From contig JAWQRN010000047.1 of the NCBI GenBank assembly GCA_033557685.1, positions 1-45,711 on the forward strand: 45,711 bases of DNA, in the 5' to 3' direction. Shown here one piece after another: positions 1 through 14,000 of the stretch. This DNA comes from Sperchopsis tessellata. Taxonomy: Eukaryota > Arthropoda > Insecta > Coleoptera > Hydrophilidae. How positions within the stretch are numbered: the first letter of the stretch is position 1; each line of letters begins with the position of its first letter. The notes beneath the pieces were generated by a model that saw only the letters and a program-made list of their open reading frames with translations, did not search any database and had not been told where the DNA came from. The position numbers and the translations under genes are program-made.

Positions 1-109
1 TATATAAAGTTTTACCTAAATTATGTAGCTTATAGGATTTGAGGATTTATTCCTTAAAAAGTTTTCACAAAAAGATAGCTCCTGTATATGGGCAAGATGT
101 ACAATATTA

Positions 110-640
110 TTTTCTAGTGAAATATTGGCTTACAGAGATTTATCAATGTTGGGAGAGGTGTAAAAGATAATAAATGCCAAAATTGGTTCGCAAGATAATG
201 ATGTCATTTTAGGAGAAAACCAGGCAGATTACAGAAGGAATAGGTCTACTTTTGACCAGATATTTACAGTTAGAACAATTCTGGAAAAATGCTTGTAATA
301 TAGATTTGAGGCGTTTCAAATGTATATAGACTTTGGAAACGCTTATGATACTGTGAGAAAAAAGTATATCTGAGAAACGCAGATGAATTTTGACATACCA
401 TCCATACTGATAAAACTCATAAGGATCACTCTGCAGGAGACGTAGCATCAATAGATTTGATAGGATACGAACAGAGAGATTCTAAAAAAAACCTGGGACA
501 GACACTGGATGATCCACTTTCATCAATGTTATTTAATTCGATGCAGGAAAGATGCATGCGATGAATCACAATTAACGTACGCGGGACAATTTACATGCAG
601 ATGATATCAACGTGACGGCAAGAAATATGACAAGTTTAAG
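110..640 (+). mobile_element. LINE reverse transcriptase fragment, degenerate
   Basis: Frames interrupted by stops encode GENQADYRRNRSTFDQIFTV then RTILEKC (from about 213), MYIDFGNAYDTV, and a remnant of the catalytic YADD box (about 595-625). This is the order of the fingers and palm motifs of RTE/Jockey-type non-LTR reverse transcriptases. It is non-functional. Confidence 0.6.
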
Positions 641-660
641 GGGGGGAGACTGGTATAAAC

Positions 661-1260
661 TTTTGGGCACTTTCTTTTATTGCTTAGAAAATTCATTTAA
701 CATCAGGATAATATGTTCCTAAAATTATAAAACCAAAATTAAGCCCCAATTCTATTTACAGAGTCATCAACGTGACCCGCTACGAACGGTACCCAGCGCA
801 GGTATACGACCGTGCGCGTGAATGCTTAACCTCTCGATTTCTTGGCCAAATAGACTTGCATGAAACTTAAGTTACATTAAAATATAAATAATAAATATTG
901 TTTTTTGCAATTTGTTTATAAAAGGGTGATTTTTTTCAAAATTGTCCTGAATTTTTAATTTTCGATTCTTTTTTGCGTATGAACGTAACGAAAAAACGGT
1001 TTTTTTTAATTTAGTCAATTAGTATGGCCTGGGCGTTGCACGGTACAAATTCGAGCAACTCCTGCGCCGTCATTTTGAATTTTTCCGACAAATTTTTTGT
1101 ATATATATACCTTTTATTGTCAATAATATGATGTACTTTTATCTCGATTAAAGTAGCTCCTCTTCCATTTCTTTACAAAAAATTCTTGAATAAACGGCCG
1201 TGTCTATACCAGTCTTCCTTCTTAAGTGAGACATATTTTGAATTGAAGAGAGAAGTGGGT
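661..1260. other. AT-rich spacer downstream of 4E-T
   Basis: No gene is visible. The stretch holds homopolymer A/T runs and isolated GC-richer patches (about 765-830 and 1020-1075) that could be old repeat debris. The 4E-T 3'UTR probably ends within its right part. Confidence 0.5.
1113..1118 (-). terminator. candidate 4E-T polyadenylation signal AATAAA
   Basis: AATAAA on the minus strand lies 265 bases after the 4E-T stop codon. A weaker ATTAAA lies closer, at 1260-1265. Which one is used cannot be told from sequence alone. Confidence 0.35.
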
Positions 1261-1382
1261 TTAATCAAACATGGATTTTAAATTCCCCCCCTCCCCCCTA
1301 TCTTCACAAATGCAACGTAGGAAAAAGATCTTTGACTTACCTAAAAGTGGTGAAAAGACAGGTACAATAGGGATTATAGGCG

Positions 1383-2050
1383 CTAATTATGAACAGCTGG
1401 TGTTGCAGCTTGGCGTTCAATATCTTCCAGGCTCATGGCGTGCAAGGCCATGGTGGCATTTGGCAAATTGGGGACTTTGCCTTTGCGAGCTCTTTCAAGT
1501 AGTTCTGGAGAGAACCAGCGGGCCAACTGATTACTAGTGGGCGAGAGATCTCCTCCTTGGGTTTCTGGACGACCCACTTGCATATTGTTTCTGCTATCTG
1601 TAAAGAAAAATTTCATCAGTTAAATTATTAATGCCAAAAAGTCTTTATTTTACTAACACAGTTAGTTCCACGATGGAAAAATGCAAAAGTGGACACAATT
1701 AAAAAAATAGTGCCACAACTTACCATAGTTCTGTCCATGCAACATTTGTTGCCAGTTGAGACCACCTTGTCCACCAAATCCTTGTTGTTGAGGTTGTTGG
1801 TGTTGCGAACGTACATGCTGCTGCTGTTGATGTTGAGCTCGAAGTTGCTGCTGAGTGAGTTGGTTGTACTGTTGGTTCGAAAACGGCTGTTGAAACTGGC
1901 CAGAGGCATTTCCGCCAGGAAACTGTTGACTGCCAGGTTTGCGCTGCTGTTGAGGATGATTATATAGTCTTTGTTGCTGCTGGAAAAATTGCTCCTGTTG
2001 CTGGGTACTAGGGTGCTGAAAATTGGTGTTGGCTTTTACGATTGGTCGAC
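1383..2050 (-). CDS. 4E-T: 4E-T exons 16-17 (Q-rich region and conserved C-terminus)
   Basis: Exon 16 (2050-1724) encodes about 108 residues dominated by glutamine runs, typical of low-complexity P-body proteins. Exon 17 (1597-1383) encodes the conserved tail with LSPTSNQLARWFSPELLERA, then AMSLEDIERQ, and ends with TAG at 1383-1385. In human 4E-T the equivalent tail has AKWFG and SVDELEYRQ, so this is the true C-terminus. Phase 1 joins both junctions. Confidence 0.92.
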
Positions 2051-5000
2051 CTGTGGAAGAACAAGGAATTATTAAGCAAAATTTTGATACAGTAGAGTGA
2101 GAAAAAGCAAGTAAAGCACCAGAAATTTATATTATGCAGAGAAAGCCACAACAGCAATTAAAATTAGTAGTAAAAAAGGAATAAAAATACCCAAATTGAA
2201 AAGACCTGGTAATGTGCACTTCAAGGAACTGTAATTGGGACCTAGGGACTTTCTTGTGTAACGTTTTGCTATCAACAGTACACTTCAATACAAAAACAAT
2301 GCAGATTTAATGAGGATCTTCTACTAATCAAGCAGCTAATATTAGAGACTACTTCCAGCTAAAACAGCTACAAAGCTACTTGATTACGGACATACCAGGC
2401 TGCTTCATCTGTTGGTATTGATTGTTCCATTGTTGAAGAGGAGGTTGTTGAGGCGGGGGTTGAGGTTGGGGTTGAGCTTGTGGTTTCATGCCTGTAACGG
2501 CACGACCTTGCGGAAGCTTAGTCTGACCATCGCTGGTTTTGTTTGAGTCTTTTCCACCTATAAGAAAAAGACCATCACTCTTAAACGATTTTATGACTGA
2601 AACAAAGTCCTCTACTAAAATTTATCAGTGTCCTACACCTCCACTTCTTGATTAAACATGGCTAAACTACATCTTTTCTGTAAGACTCCATTTTTGGCAA
2701 CGTGATGTTTTTCTATTCATTAATGATCTAGTCTCGATTTTAAATAATTTTATTATTTAATAGGATAATGATACGTCAACTGTGGTATAGCATGATGATT
2801 TGAGTGAGGCACAGCAGAGGCCAATGGATGTTTTGGGCAGGTTTGATTTGTAGGTCTTCTGCTTTGATATGCGTGTTGTTATTAATTAACTAAATGAGAT
2901 AGAGACTATTGGAGCTAAGGTGCCCCATTTCAATCTTCAATTATCTGTTAATCCATCTGTCGTTCAAAGGACTGAATGTTTGGGTTACAGAAGATTTGTA
3001 TTTATGTTTTTTTTAGAGATAACTAATATATGAGGAGCACAGAAGAGGACCTAAAACTGATCCCTGTGGAACTCTGCTATATTAACAATATGTTTCAGAC
3101 AAGAAACTATTTATTCTAACTCAATAAGATTTCTTAAATAAATAAATTCATTATTATAACAAAAAAACTGAAAAAGTATAGGCTTACCTTCTTCCTTGTC
3201 AGCAGTCATTTTACGTAGTACAGACGTTGGAGTGAACGCAAGTGGTGTAGGTGATGAAATGTTTTTTGCTGGCGATACGCCTCCACCAGGGCTCTGACCC
3301 CGTTGTTGCATTTCCTGCTTCTTCCTATAATTCTCTTGTTGTTCCTCTAGTTTCTTCTTGATGAGAGCGCGCTGCATAATGTTTTGAGTATGAACTTGCA
3401 GTTCCCGAGGAGATGGAATACGTTGATGCATAGCTAAAAACCAAAAATAATATATTAGAAAAAGAAAACATCAGTACACATAAAGCCTGCAATTTAAATT
3501 TAAAAATTCATAAGGGAAAAAAGCTCATCCACAAGGAGCAATTTTGAATTTTAATCTTTCTGATGTCGGAATAGAATTGGTTATTTTTCGACGCTTGTCG
3601 AACAAAATGTTCCAAAAATAATAGAAAAAAATGTAACTTACGGAACTCACCTGGGACAGTGAGAGTATTTGGGCTTGTGGCTAATATCGGGGATACACAG
3701 AACGCTGCATGTAAGAGGAAATTGGTTAAGTTGTAAGTTTATACTCAGAAGAGCACACCAAGCTACAAAAACAACAGGTCATGCAAATCCGTTAATGCTA
3801 TGCATTCAATAGCAATTATCTGTAGCGTATTTGCAAGCAAACTATAATGCGTTATTCGAATGCTGATATCAATATATTTGTGATTGATGAAAGAACGTTC
3901 AGACAGTTCCACCTAGTTTTCTAATCAGAATTTTCACTAATCAAAATTTGCAAAGAGTTTATAAAGTTCTTAAGAGATCAAAAATTGAAAGAGTTTGAAG
4001 TTCTTAAAACAGTCAGTCGCAAAAATAAATGAAAGCATCGAAAGAAAGTATTCTTGCTGTCCACTAGTTTTGCAGCATCTTGTTTCACCTTCTCAACGGA
4101 CTCTTTAAGAACAATTCAGCAAACGGACATAGAGCTATGGAAAGAAAATTAACTTTAACAAAAGAAATCAAATATTTTGTTATTGATTTGATTTCCATCC
4201 TTGCATCCTATGGCCCTACAGCCCTTTTGCAGGCCTTGTGTTCCATCAGTTTCAGCCTCAATACATCTCTAATTAAATAAAAAACAGGATGTTGTCCTTC
4301 CAGAAAATTGTATAATTTATTTAGTGACCTTTAGTGACCGGTTTCGACCATTCAGGTCATCATCAAGCTAAAAACTTCTACTACATTATAACAGAAATCA
4401 AATAAATTCAATAAAACAAAACAAATACCTGAACGTGTGTTCCAGGCAACGTGAACACAGCACTAAAAAATAAGCTAATGTTGGTTAGTACCAACATTAG
4501 GATAAGGGATGGAACCGGTAGGACGTAAATGAACCACAGGATTAGATGAAAGGTTTTGCGACCTGTTTGGCATGGAAGCTAAGGTATATCTCCAGATTAT
4601 CCGCAATATAGAGTTTATGGCCTTAGGGAGCAGATGTAAGATGAACATATTTTCTGGATCAGGATTGTGGCAAAACTTGACCTGTCGGTATTATTCTGGA
4701 TGTACCAAATGTGCTCCTTATATCTAGTCTGAAATGACCGACCAGTCTGTCCAATACAGTTAGCTCCACATTCACAGAGGAGCATATATACCCCACTACT
4801 GGTTTTGGGGTCTATTGGATTCTTGTTTCTCACCAGTATGCTGCAAAGGGAACGGGTGAAACTGATGATGATGTTATCGGACATGGATTGTAATAATTTG
4901 AAGAAATCATAGGGGAGGTTGCCGGATAACGGGATCTTAGAGGAAGGTTCTGTAATTGGGAATATTTAAAACTGAAAGAGACCGCCGTAGGATTTAATAA

Positions 5001-8000
5001 CAGTAAGGTCACATATCGCGGAGAATCTGGAGATAAACCTTAGCTTCCATGCCAATTCTAACCACAATCGTAACGAGTCGCAAAACCTTTCATCTAATCC
5101 TATGTTTCATTCACTTCCCACCGGTTCCATCCCTCATCCTAATGTTGGTACTAACCAACATTAACTTATTCTTTAGTACTGTGTTCACGTTGCCCGGAAC
5201 ACACGTTCAGGTATTTGTTGTGTTTTATTGAATTTGTTTGATTTCTTTTATAATGTAATACATGTTTTTAGCTTGATGATGACCTGAGTGGTCAAAACCA
5301 GTCGCTAAATAAATAAAACAATTTTGTGGAAGGACAACATCCTGCTGTTTATTTAATTATGAATATCCACAAGACAGCGAATTTCCTTTTTATAATGTGG
5401 GCTTCCTTCATGTATGTAGAATGTACCCCCGTACGAATTTAAACATGTTTTCTTTTCTAACTTGCATTTTGACAAGTTTATATAATTTTGTTTTAATTAT
5501 TTTGACCCAAGGAATATATACCTATGCATTATAAGACAAGAGATGGAATGATACCGTATCTATCTAAAGGCAAGGATACTTTTGAATCAACAGATGTTCG
5601 TAATTTAATGTTTTCATCGAGAAGGCTTATGATTTCCAGTGTCAACCCTGCTAGAGATTAACAGAGGCACATAATTATAAATAAGAGTTATCAGGTCCAC
5701 ATCTCTCACAACAATCTTAAACATAATTTAAAATGTGGCAGATTTAATTTTAAACAAGTGTTCACTGTATACTAAATTTGAAAAAAAAAAAAGTTTGGTA
5801 AACACAACAAAAGTTTGATCATTTATTTTAGTAGTGCTGTATATCATTTAGCTTTTAACTGTACACCATGCAATACGCAAAAAAAATTTAAAAATAAAGC
5901 AACATGTAGTCATCGTACAACGATCATTCGCGGGGTTAGTTTTTTTTTTGCAATTTTAAAATTAAGAAAATAAAAATGAAACTAATGAAAATGCATTTTT
6001 TGAATAGAATTTTCTGTATTTTTAATTTTTTTTTGTTAAATAAAAAATATTTCTTTTTTACACTGACTTAATTTATACTTGTAAAGGAAATTTCAACTAA
6101 ATATTTTTGGTTACTATTTCATAAAAATTTCAATAAAAAGGGTTGATTTCAGGTCTTCTTGGGTACATGGCCATACCATAAATAATCTCACTTTTTTGGA
6201 AAAATTAATAAGTTTATTTTCTATTAATTCGACATGATTTAAATAGTATGATATAGATTGGCCGTTGTACAACTTCCTCTATACCAAATTCCTCACATAT
6301 TTGATTTGACATTCCGGCAATATTGCCATACAACACAGGGTGATTCTAATTTACGAGCAGATATTTTAATATTTCGCTTAGTAAAGTATTCTACCCAATG
6401 TTTAGAACCAAAGAGATTATGGTGACATGAAATTTCCAATAGAAAATCTACTTGTTAGTATTATATAATTAGTCAATAGACTCTGAAGACCAGAGAAATT
6501 AAAGCCCCCAATTTAAAATATTATAGAAGACTTCAAGCTATTGGAAAAAGGCGATTTCTGAAAGGTGGTTCTTGGATCGGCAAGGAAGTGTAGTTCTTAT
6601 GATTTCTTTGAGGAATCATCTGATACTTTTGCACATAATCAACTAATTAATGGAAGTATAGGTAGTTCCTTGAGGACTAAAGGTGTCTATTATTGTACCT
6701 ACTTGAAAGAAGATTAGTTCAGATATCTGTTGAAAGATTAGACCAATCAATCTGTTGCCTGCTACAAAGTGTTGAGCATGTGGGTTTTTTTGCAGCTTTT
6801 GGATTTCATTGAACAAATGGAATTCTGTGTGGCTATCAGTCTGGATATTGAGAGGACTATAGCTGTGAAACTGAATTGCAGTATATACTCCAGATTGGAA
6901 AGAAATTATATGATAAAGATCTAAATAGAGCTTTTGAGACTGTTGATAGAGAGAGAGAAATATTATTAGGTAAACTTTATTACTGTGGTTTCCGAAGTAC
7001 AATGCACTCATGATTAAGGAGGTACTTAACAATTAGGAAGAGAAGTGGTTTCTTTCGAGATAAATATTAATATGGGTGTTCCAGGGGAGCAACTGAGATG
7101 AGAGAATTACAGTGGTGTAAGTGAAAAATTCAGAGGAACATTTGTTTAAAGTTTTTCAGGCTAATTTGGAAAGCATTATAATCATCCATGATATTAACTA
7201 TTTCAGTTTCAGTGGGATTTAGAGTTACATTAAAATTTTCATCTCGTAAAGTTGATCTTTCTTCAAACGTATTTATTACGATTAATTAATTTCGAAAAAT
7301 GTATTAGTTACTTCACTGTTATTCTCAAAGCCTCATATTAGGTTCTTTGTTGATTGACATTTCGAGTGTTATGAGAAAATTGAGGCTTCGTTAATTTGCT
7401 AGTGACAGTAATATACTGCTCTCGAACAAACTATGAAGAAGTATCTGATTTACTGTAACATAAGCTTGATGATAGTGCGATTGGTTGGTAACAAATAAAA
7501 TAAAAAACTGAGGTGTCAAAAACTAAATTTATAGTGATAAGGTAACTGGAATTTGTATAGAATTTTCAAGAACTCAAAAATGAAAAAAAAAATGGATGGT
7601 CAACAACTGGAAGTGGAGGAAAAAATTAAATATTTGAAGGTGATTGTAGATACAGTACCGAACAAAATTAAAGGAACTACTAACAAATATTTATGCATTG
7701 TATATTCATTATGTCATATTTTGTTTTCTATTATTGATATATATTTCCAATTACTTATTAGTTTTTAAGTACATCATGGGTATATGAAAAAAAATATCTT
7801 ATTTTGTTGAGAATATGAATTTATTTACTAAATTTAGGGAACAGCAATAAAAACAAAACTATGGTGAACAAAAAATAATAATGTTCTGTTAATATTCAGT
7901 AGCATACCCATTTTGGCGAATGATTTTGACGCACCTGAGAGGCATAAATGGAAATATTTGTCAATTACATCTTCTGAAATACTACTTCATATTTCTTGAA

Positions 8001-11000
8001 ATTTCTTAAGAAATCAACCTTATTTTTGAAAATTTTCAATGGCTGTTTACTTTAATTTCTCCCCACATATGCTTGATGGGATTTAGGTCCAGTAACTGGC
8101 CATTTTGAAATTTGAATATTTTTGCTCACCATTGCTTTACAATAGCGCTAGTGTGCTTCGGATCGTTATCTTGCTAAAAAATGAAGTGCCATCACCTCTT
8201 CAGCATATAGCAACACCACAATTTCTAAAATGTCCTTGTACATAGCGCCTGTCACTGTTGACTTGATATGTTTTAATGGACCCATTCCAAAATGTGAGAA
8301 ACGGCCCCGAAGCCGGATACAACCTCCATGATGCTTCAAAATTTTCACTGTGTAATTAAGATGGAATTTTTTGTTCTTAGATCGTCAAATAAAGAATATC
8401 CCATTGTTATTTGCCATATTAATTTTAGTTTCATCGTTAGAGAGAACATTATACCATCTCTTCAGTCCCAGCAAGTCGACATAATTCCTAGCAAATTCAA
8501 CATGTGCTCTTTGTGACTTATCTTCAATATCTGTGGCCTCTTATCTGATTCTACCAAAAAGGTTCCGCAAATGTATCAGTAAATCAAAAATTGCAGCTGT
8601 TTTTTTCATTAATTATACACTAGAGTAATAATAAAAATAGAGAACACCCGTTAAAATATCTGTTCGCAATTTAGAATAACCAAAAATCTTTACAATACCC
8701 CACTGTTACTATTGCTATTCCATAGAAATATTTTCTAGAAGACTGACAAAGTTACACCGTACCTTTGAGTCCCCCCATTGATATCATATTTTGTAGTTAC
8801 GGTACCTTTAGCAAAAACGCCACAACTAAAGTGCATTTTAGTTCACATGCGGGGTGCGTCATGAAACAAATTACAAAAACAAAAAACCAACGTAACACAC
8901 ATTACAACTACTATAAAAAGCGCAACACAGCCAAAGCTACTTAACAAAGTTGAAAGAAAGCTTCAACTGACTCACCGTTCGGCAAAGGAGACACCCGCAG
9001 TTGTTGTTGTTGCTGTTGGAACATAGGGTGCGGTGGGGGAACAGGGCTTAAAACCCTCGGACTTGGTCCGACCCCGCTGCTACTATTCCCTTGTAATTTT
9101 AAGATGGTGAGGAGCAACTCGCGGTGTCTCGGTTGCATGGCCGGGTTTGCCAGTTGTTGGTACAAATGTTGGGGGGTCAGATCACCCCGCTTAAGTCCTA
9201 CGTAAATTAACACAATGTTTTTTTTTAATTGATCGGAAACAAAGTAAATTATGTATTTTAAATATTAACTATATTAACTAGTAATGGGTGATTTTTAACC
9301 AATGAAGATGAACACTTTCAAGTAACCTTTTTAGTTCAAACGAACGAATTTACTGTCAAACAAACAGTGTTTAATAATATCGACAAAAATGCTTAAGAGC
9401 TTTGGATACCAAAATCTGTTTTACAATTTTTAATTTAAAGTTAAATATAAAACTATATAACAAGAATAGACCAATTTTAATCATTTTCATTATTGTAACA
9501 AGTATTTTAAATTTCCTTCTCTGGTGGCCAGCAGAGGACGTTATTTCCGCCCGCATGGGGTTGTTTGCCAACCCTACCATTTTTTTATCAGCCACTTTGT
9601 TAACGACCACACGAGAAGCAGTACACGCCCAAGGTGGGGCACCAATTTGTAAATGTGGTTTTGTTCTTGCTAGTGAAATTAAAATACGTAAATACAAGTA
9701 AACACTTATATTTACAAAAGAAATAAAATAAATATAAAATAAATATGCTGGTAAAAATTAAAGAAATTAATTTATACGGCGTGCACTGCTTCTCGTGTGG
9801 TCGTTATCGAAGTGGCCGATGATAAAAAATGGTAGGGTTGGCAAACAACCCCATGCGGGCGGAAATAGCGTACTCTGCTGACCACCAGAGAAGGGTAGAG
9901 AGGGAAATTTAAAATACTTGTTACATTATTCAAATATTCTAAGTCTACTTAAAACATGCCATTACACAGGTTGTAGAAATCAAAACTAAATTAATCTTTA
10001 AATCGTATTAAAACTGGGATTAGTGGTTACAAATAAGTTTTGATAAAATTAAATTGCAATGATCAAATCTTGTTTTACTAAGTGTAAACATGTAAAGTTT
10101 TCCATATGAAAGAATTTCCGTCTAATATTTAATTATTTATTTTGCTTACAATATAGCAAATTTTAATTTCTAAAACTTCACAATAAAATTTTGAATACTA
10201 TATGAAAGTTAGCTGATTTTGTAATGTAAAAAAAATTATATAATTAAATACCTTGTAAAATAGCCTGTGCTTCCGGACGATTAAGTAACTCCCTACTTTG
10301 TGCGAGTCCCATCTCAGCCAATGGGGGTGGTGTTCTGGGTTGCTGACGGACGTTGGAATTCACCAATTTAGAGAGCATCATCTCGACTTGCACCTGCCTC
10401 TGCAAAAAATATATAAACCATCAATTTCTTGCTCTTTTATATTGGAAATATATTAAGAATAACTAATTATATTAATTATAAAGGTATTTTGTGTTTAGTT
10501 ACATATTTTTTCAAGTAAAAAGAATATTTAAACAAGATATATTTGTTTCTTTACTTTTAGTTAACACCGTATATTGTTCATCACACGAAAAGCGCCACCT
10601 CTTGGAGCGCATTTCCTTAAGAATCGTGTACTATGTTTGAGACAGTGACTCTTTAAGGAATTAATATATCGAGCTCACGATGCTTTGATTATATTTCTTA
10701 CTCATAACCGATGTTCAAGTAAACCCAAAAAACATGCCAAGTGAATAAAATAAACAGCTTAATATAAAGACAGACACAATTACAGTTACCTTTACCTGAT
10801 TCTGCATCTGTTGTAATTTATAGCTAAGATCATTCATATTGGGTGATGGAAGAGCATTTGGATTAGTAGTGCCCATCATCTGGTTTGCTATGCGTACAGC
10901 CTCATCTTGCTTTTGGGAATGTGATAGCATCTGCAAAAAAAAGATCGTCAGGAGTTAAATTTGATCTTGCAAATGGAAGGCAAAAAATTGTCTCACCTCT

Positions 11001-14000
11001 AGAATACTCATAGGTTGCTGCTGAGGTTGTGGAATGGGTCCGTTTTGTGGAATGGCATGGCTATTATTGGCCACTTGAGCAAGCTGAAATGAATGAACAT
11101 AAGCTATAATAGTAATAATATATTCGGAAAAAACAAACATCTCAAGATATCACAAACTATGGCAGAAACACAAGAAGGTATGGAAATTATATCTGAATTT
11201 TCCATCTGCGCTGTACAATGTGAATATCAATTAACAATATGTTTCGATATTCTGCTCAACGAATTTTAATTTGCTAAAATATAACCAAAAGTCTTTAGTT
11301 GTTTACATAACTCACAACACTGGACTTAAACATAGGAAAAAACACATTCTAATTTAGCACAATCATGGAAAACCCGTCGTAGTTATCAGATGAATATTGA
11401 AGAAAGTGGCTTGTATAACGGAACAGCTCTGTTACAAAAGCTCAAGCTAGATCTAAGACTGGGTAGAAACTATATGTAGACTTAACACCGAAATTAAAAA
11501 TCGGCTGGTTGTTATCAGGTTAAACACACAAAAATTGATGTAAATACAAACAATTTAATGAGAATAAAAGAAATTTACTCACCAGTCTTCTGAAAGATTC
11601 GATTTCCTCCGTCTTCTGCGGTTTGGGTTGTATAGGAGCTCCAATGGTTCCAACATCTCCGCCTCCACCAGGCAACATTCGTGCTTCCAATTCCTCCAAG
11701 CTAAGCAGCTTACCTGGAATTTCCATAAGATTAACATAGGTAAAAAACATTCCATGATAATAAAGTTGTCTTTGATGAAAGAAAATGTGTACGTCTTTTC
11801 TGAAAGCTAGGTACAGCAATACTGGGCCCAAATCTTAATAATTTTGGACCTACCTATATTTTTCATGGGAGGTGGAGCATCGCCAGCCATGACATTCTTC
11901 TGTTTACCACGTTGCAGCATCTCCATCAAATTGAGCGTTTTTGATCCGGATTGAGGACCACTAGGTCCGCCAATCACACCCCCCGTATTAGCTGCAGGTG
12001 AGATCGGAGCGAAGTACGAATCTGAATCACCTGGAATGGATACGTTCGGTTCGGATATATCACTGAGCAGATTCTTGATGAGGTGGTGATGGTCGTCTTG
12101 GATGGATGATCGTCTGCTGTCTTGTTCGTTTTTCGTCGGAGATGACTTATCACGATTAAACCATCTGCTAAAGCGGGAACCCGAGTTGTCACCTCCACTA
12201 ACACCGTTCTAAACCACAAAAAAAATAAAACAAGATAAGAAAAATGTAAATTAAATATTTTCAAACACTCTGCATACCGTAATAAATCCGGAGAAAGTAT
12301 CGCATTTCAGTATGTCATCGAGGTCCAAAGGCTGCTGATCGTTGAGACCTTTGGACTCCACCTTGCTATCCATTGGAGCATCTCCGCCGCCTCCGAGATC
12401 AGGTGTAGGTGAATGCATTGAAGGTTGGCCGTCCAGCGGAGTAGGTGTAGATCGTAAACCCTTCGGACCGTTCTCTTCTTCCTTCACCGTCTGATGTTTT
12501 TCGTTGTTTTTGGCAATGGCACGGTCTATCGAACGCTTCTTTTGTGCCGCTGAACGTTTCTTCTTGCCCATCCCCTTATCGTTATCATCAAAGCCTCTAA
12601 GTTCAATGGTATCGTGCTGTGATAATGGTCCACTGGAGAACCTTTTCATTGACAAAACAAATAATTAGATCCGGGTGCAATGAATGTTTGTACAAGGACT
12701 TACCATTCAGGTTCTTCTTCTTTATCTGTCGATATTCGGCGCCTGTCATATCGGCCATTTCGTCCAGGGTGCCTATCTTTGTCTTTATCCCTGTTCATAT
12801 CAAAATCACGTCCAAAAGAACGCCTTTCAAATCTATTAACAACATAAGAAAGTGTCACATTAATCATAAGATTATAACCAATAGATTTATTTAGTACGAT
12901 CGTTGTTAAAAAAAAAACAAGATTATATAACACAAACTGAGTATAAAGTTACTTCGACACTATTAAAGTTTTCACTGCGGAAATCGTATAAATCTGCAAA
13001 ATAAAAACATCTTTGTGATGCACACCAAATTAATACACAGAGAGTATTCCCATGTTTTATTACATCCTATAGTTTATAATTTAGCTGCCACCCCCAAATT
13101 TTAAATATTAATGCTAATTTCTCTTTATAAAAATACGTTAACTAAATTTAACAGATGTTTTAAAATAATAGCCCGCACTTTTGCTGCACAGGTAGTCAAC
13201 ATCGCAAAAATGTTAATGGTATATAAGGATAAAAATAAAGATGAAGAAAAAGTTTTACCTTTCATCCCGATCATTCTCTCTCCTATTATCTCTGCGATAA
13301 CCAAAGTCATCCGCCTCCGGTTTGTCTTGAAAGTCCCAAGATATTGGTATGCGACCGCTTCCAATTCTTCTAGGTACAGCTGCTTGGATATCCCGATGGC
13401 CTGAAAAATAAAATTAACAGGAATAAATTTAGAGACGCTCCAATGATTTTAAAGGCAGCTTTAAAGCAAACCAACTTACTTATATGGGAGCCCTCGTTCT
13501 TTCCAAGTGGACTATGGGCTCTATTCGAACGCTGGGATTCGCGAATAGGCACATAGCAACCCGAATTGAAGCTTCGCCTTTGAGGGCTCAGCACAATCCC
13601 GTCCCCCTCCTTCCTTAACCGTTCACGAGGATCTCCTGTACGTCGCTTTAAAGAAAATCAATAAAAACATAAACAAAATTTTAAAAATTATGTACTTTGC
13701 TATAAATAAAGATGATAAAAAAATAGATAGTTTTAAGCTATGTATCAAGTTTTACGTTATACCAAGAAATGGAAACGCTTAATATTTAAAATATTATTAA
13801 TTAAAAGTTAAAAAATATTAAAAACAAGGTTAAAGTGGTACGTAGACTTCCACGCCCACAGTAAATATCATCAGATTTTCCGGGAGATAACCGTGTGTTG
13901 GCTTTTGTTTTTTCCGACGTTTCGTCCGCCGTATATTTTTATTTCTTGACTAGTACTTTTCAGAGCTACATGTTATTCCATTATTAGCAATTTTTAGTGC

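Noticed and set aside
1271..1537. Plus-strand open frame opposite the 4E-T last exon
   Set aside because: It is antisense to exon 17, and conservation lies on the minus strand.
1628..1967. Open frames on both strands over 4E-T exon 16
   Set aside because: They are shadows of the glutamine-rich exon, whose real frame has no internal Met-initiated ORF of its own but joins in phase to both neighbours.
4080..4280. 66-residue plus-strand ORF beside the Penelope element
   Set aside because: There is no recognised domain, it runs into the inverted arm, and intron context makes it unlikely to be a gene.
9371..9701. Two overlapping ORFs on opposite strands
   Set aside because: Both cross the arm of the foldback element, and neither has a recognisable domain or gene context.
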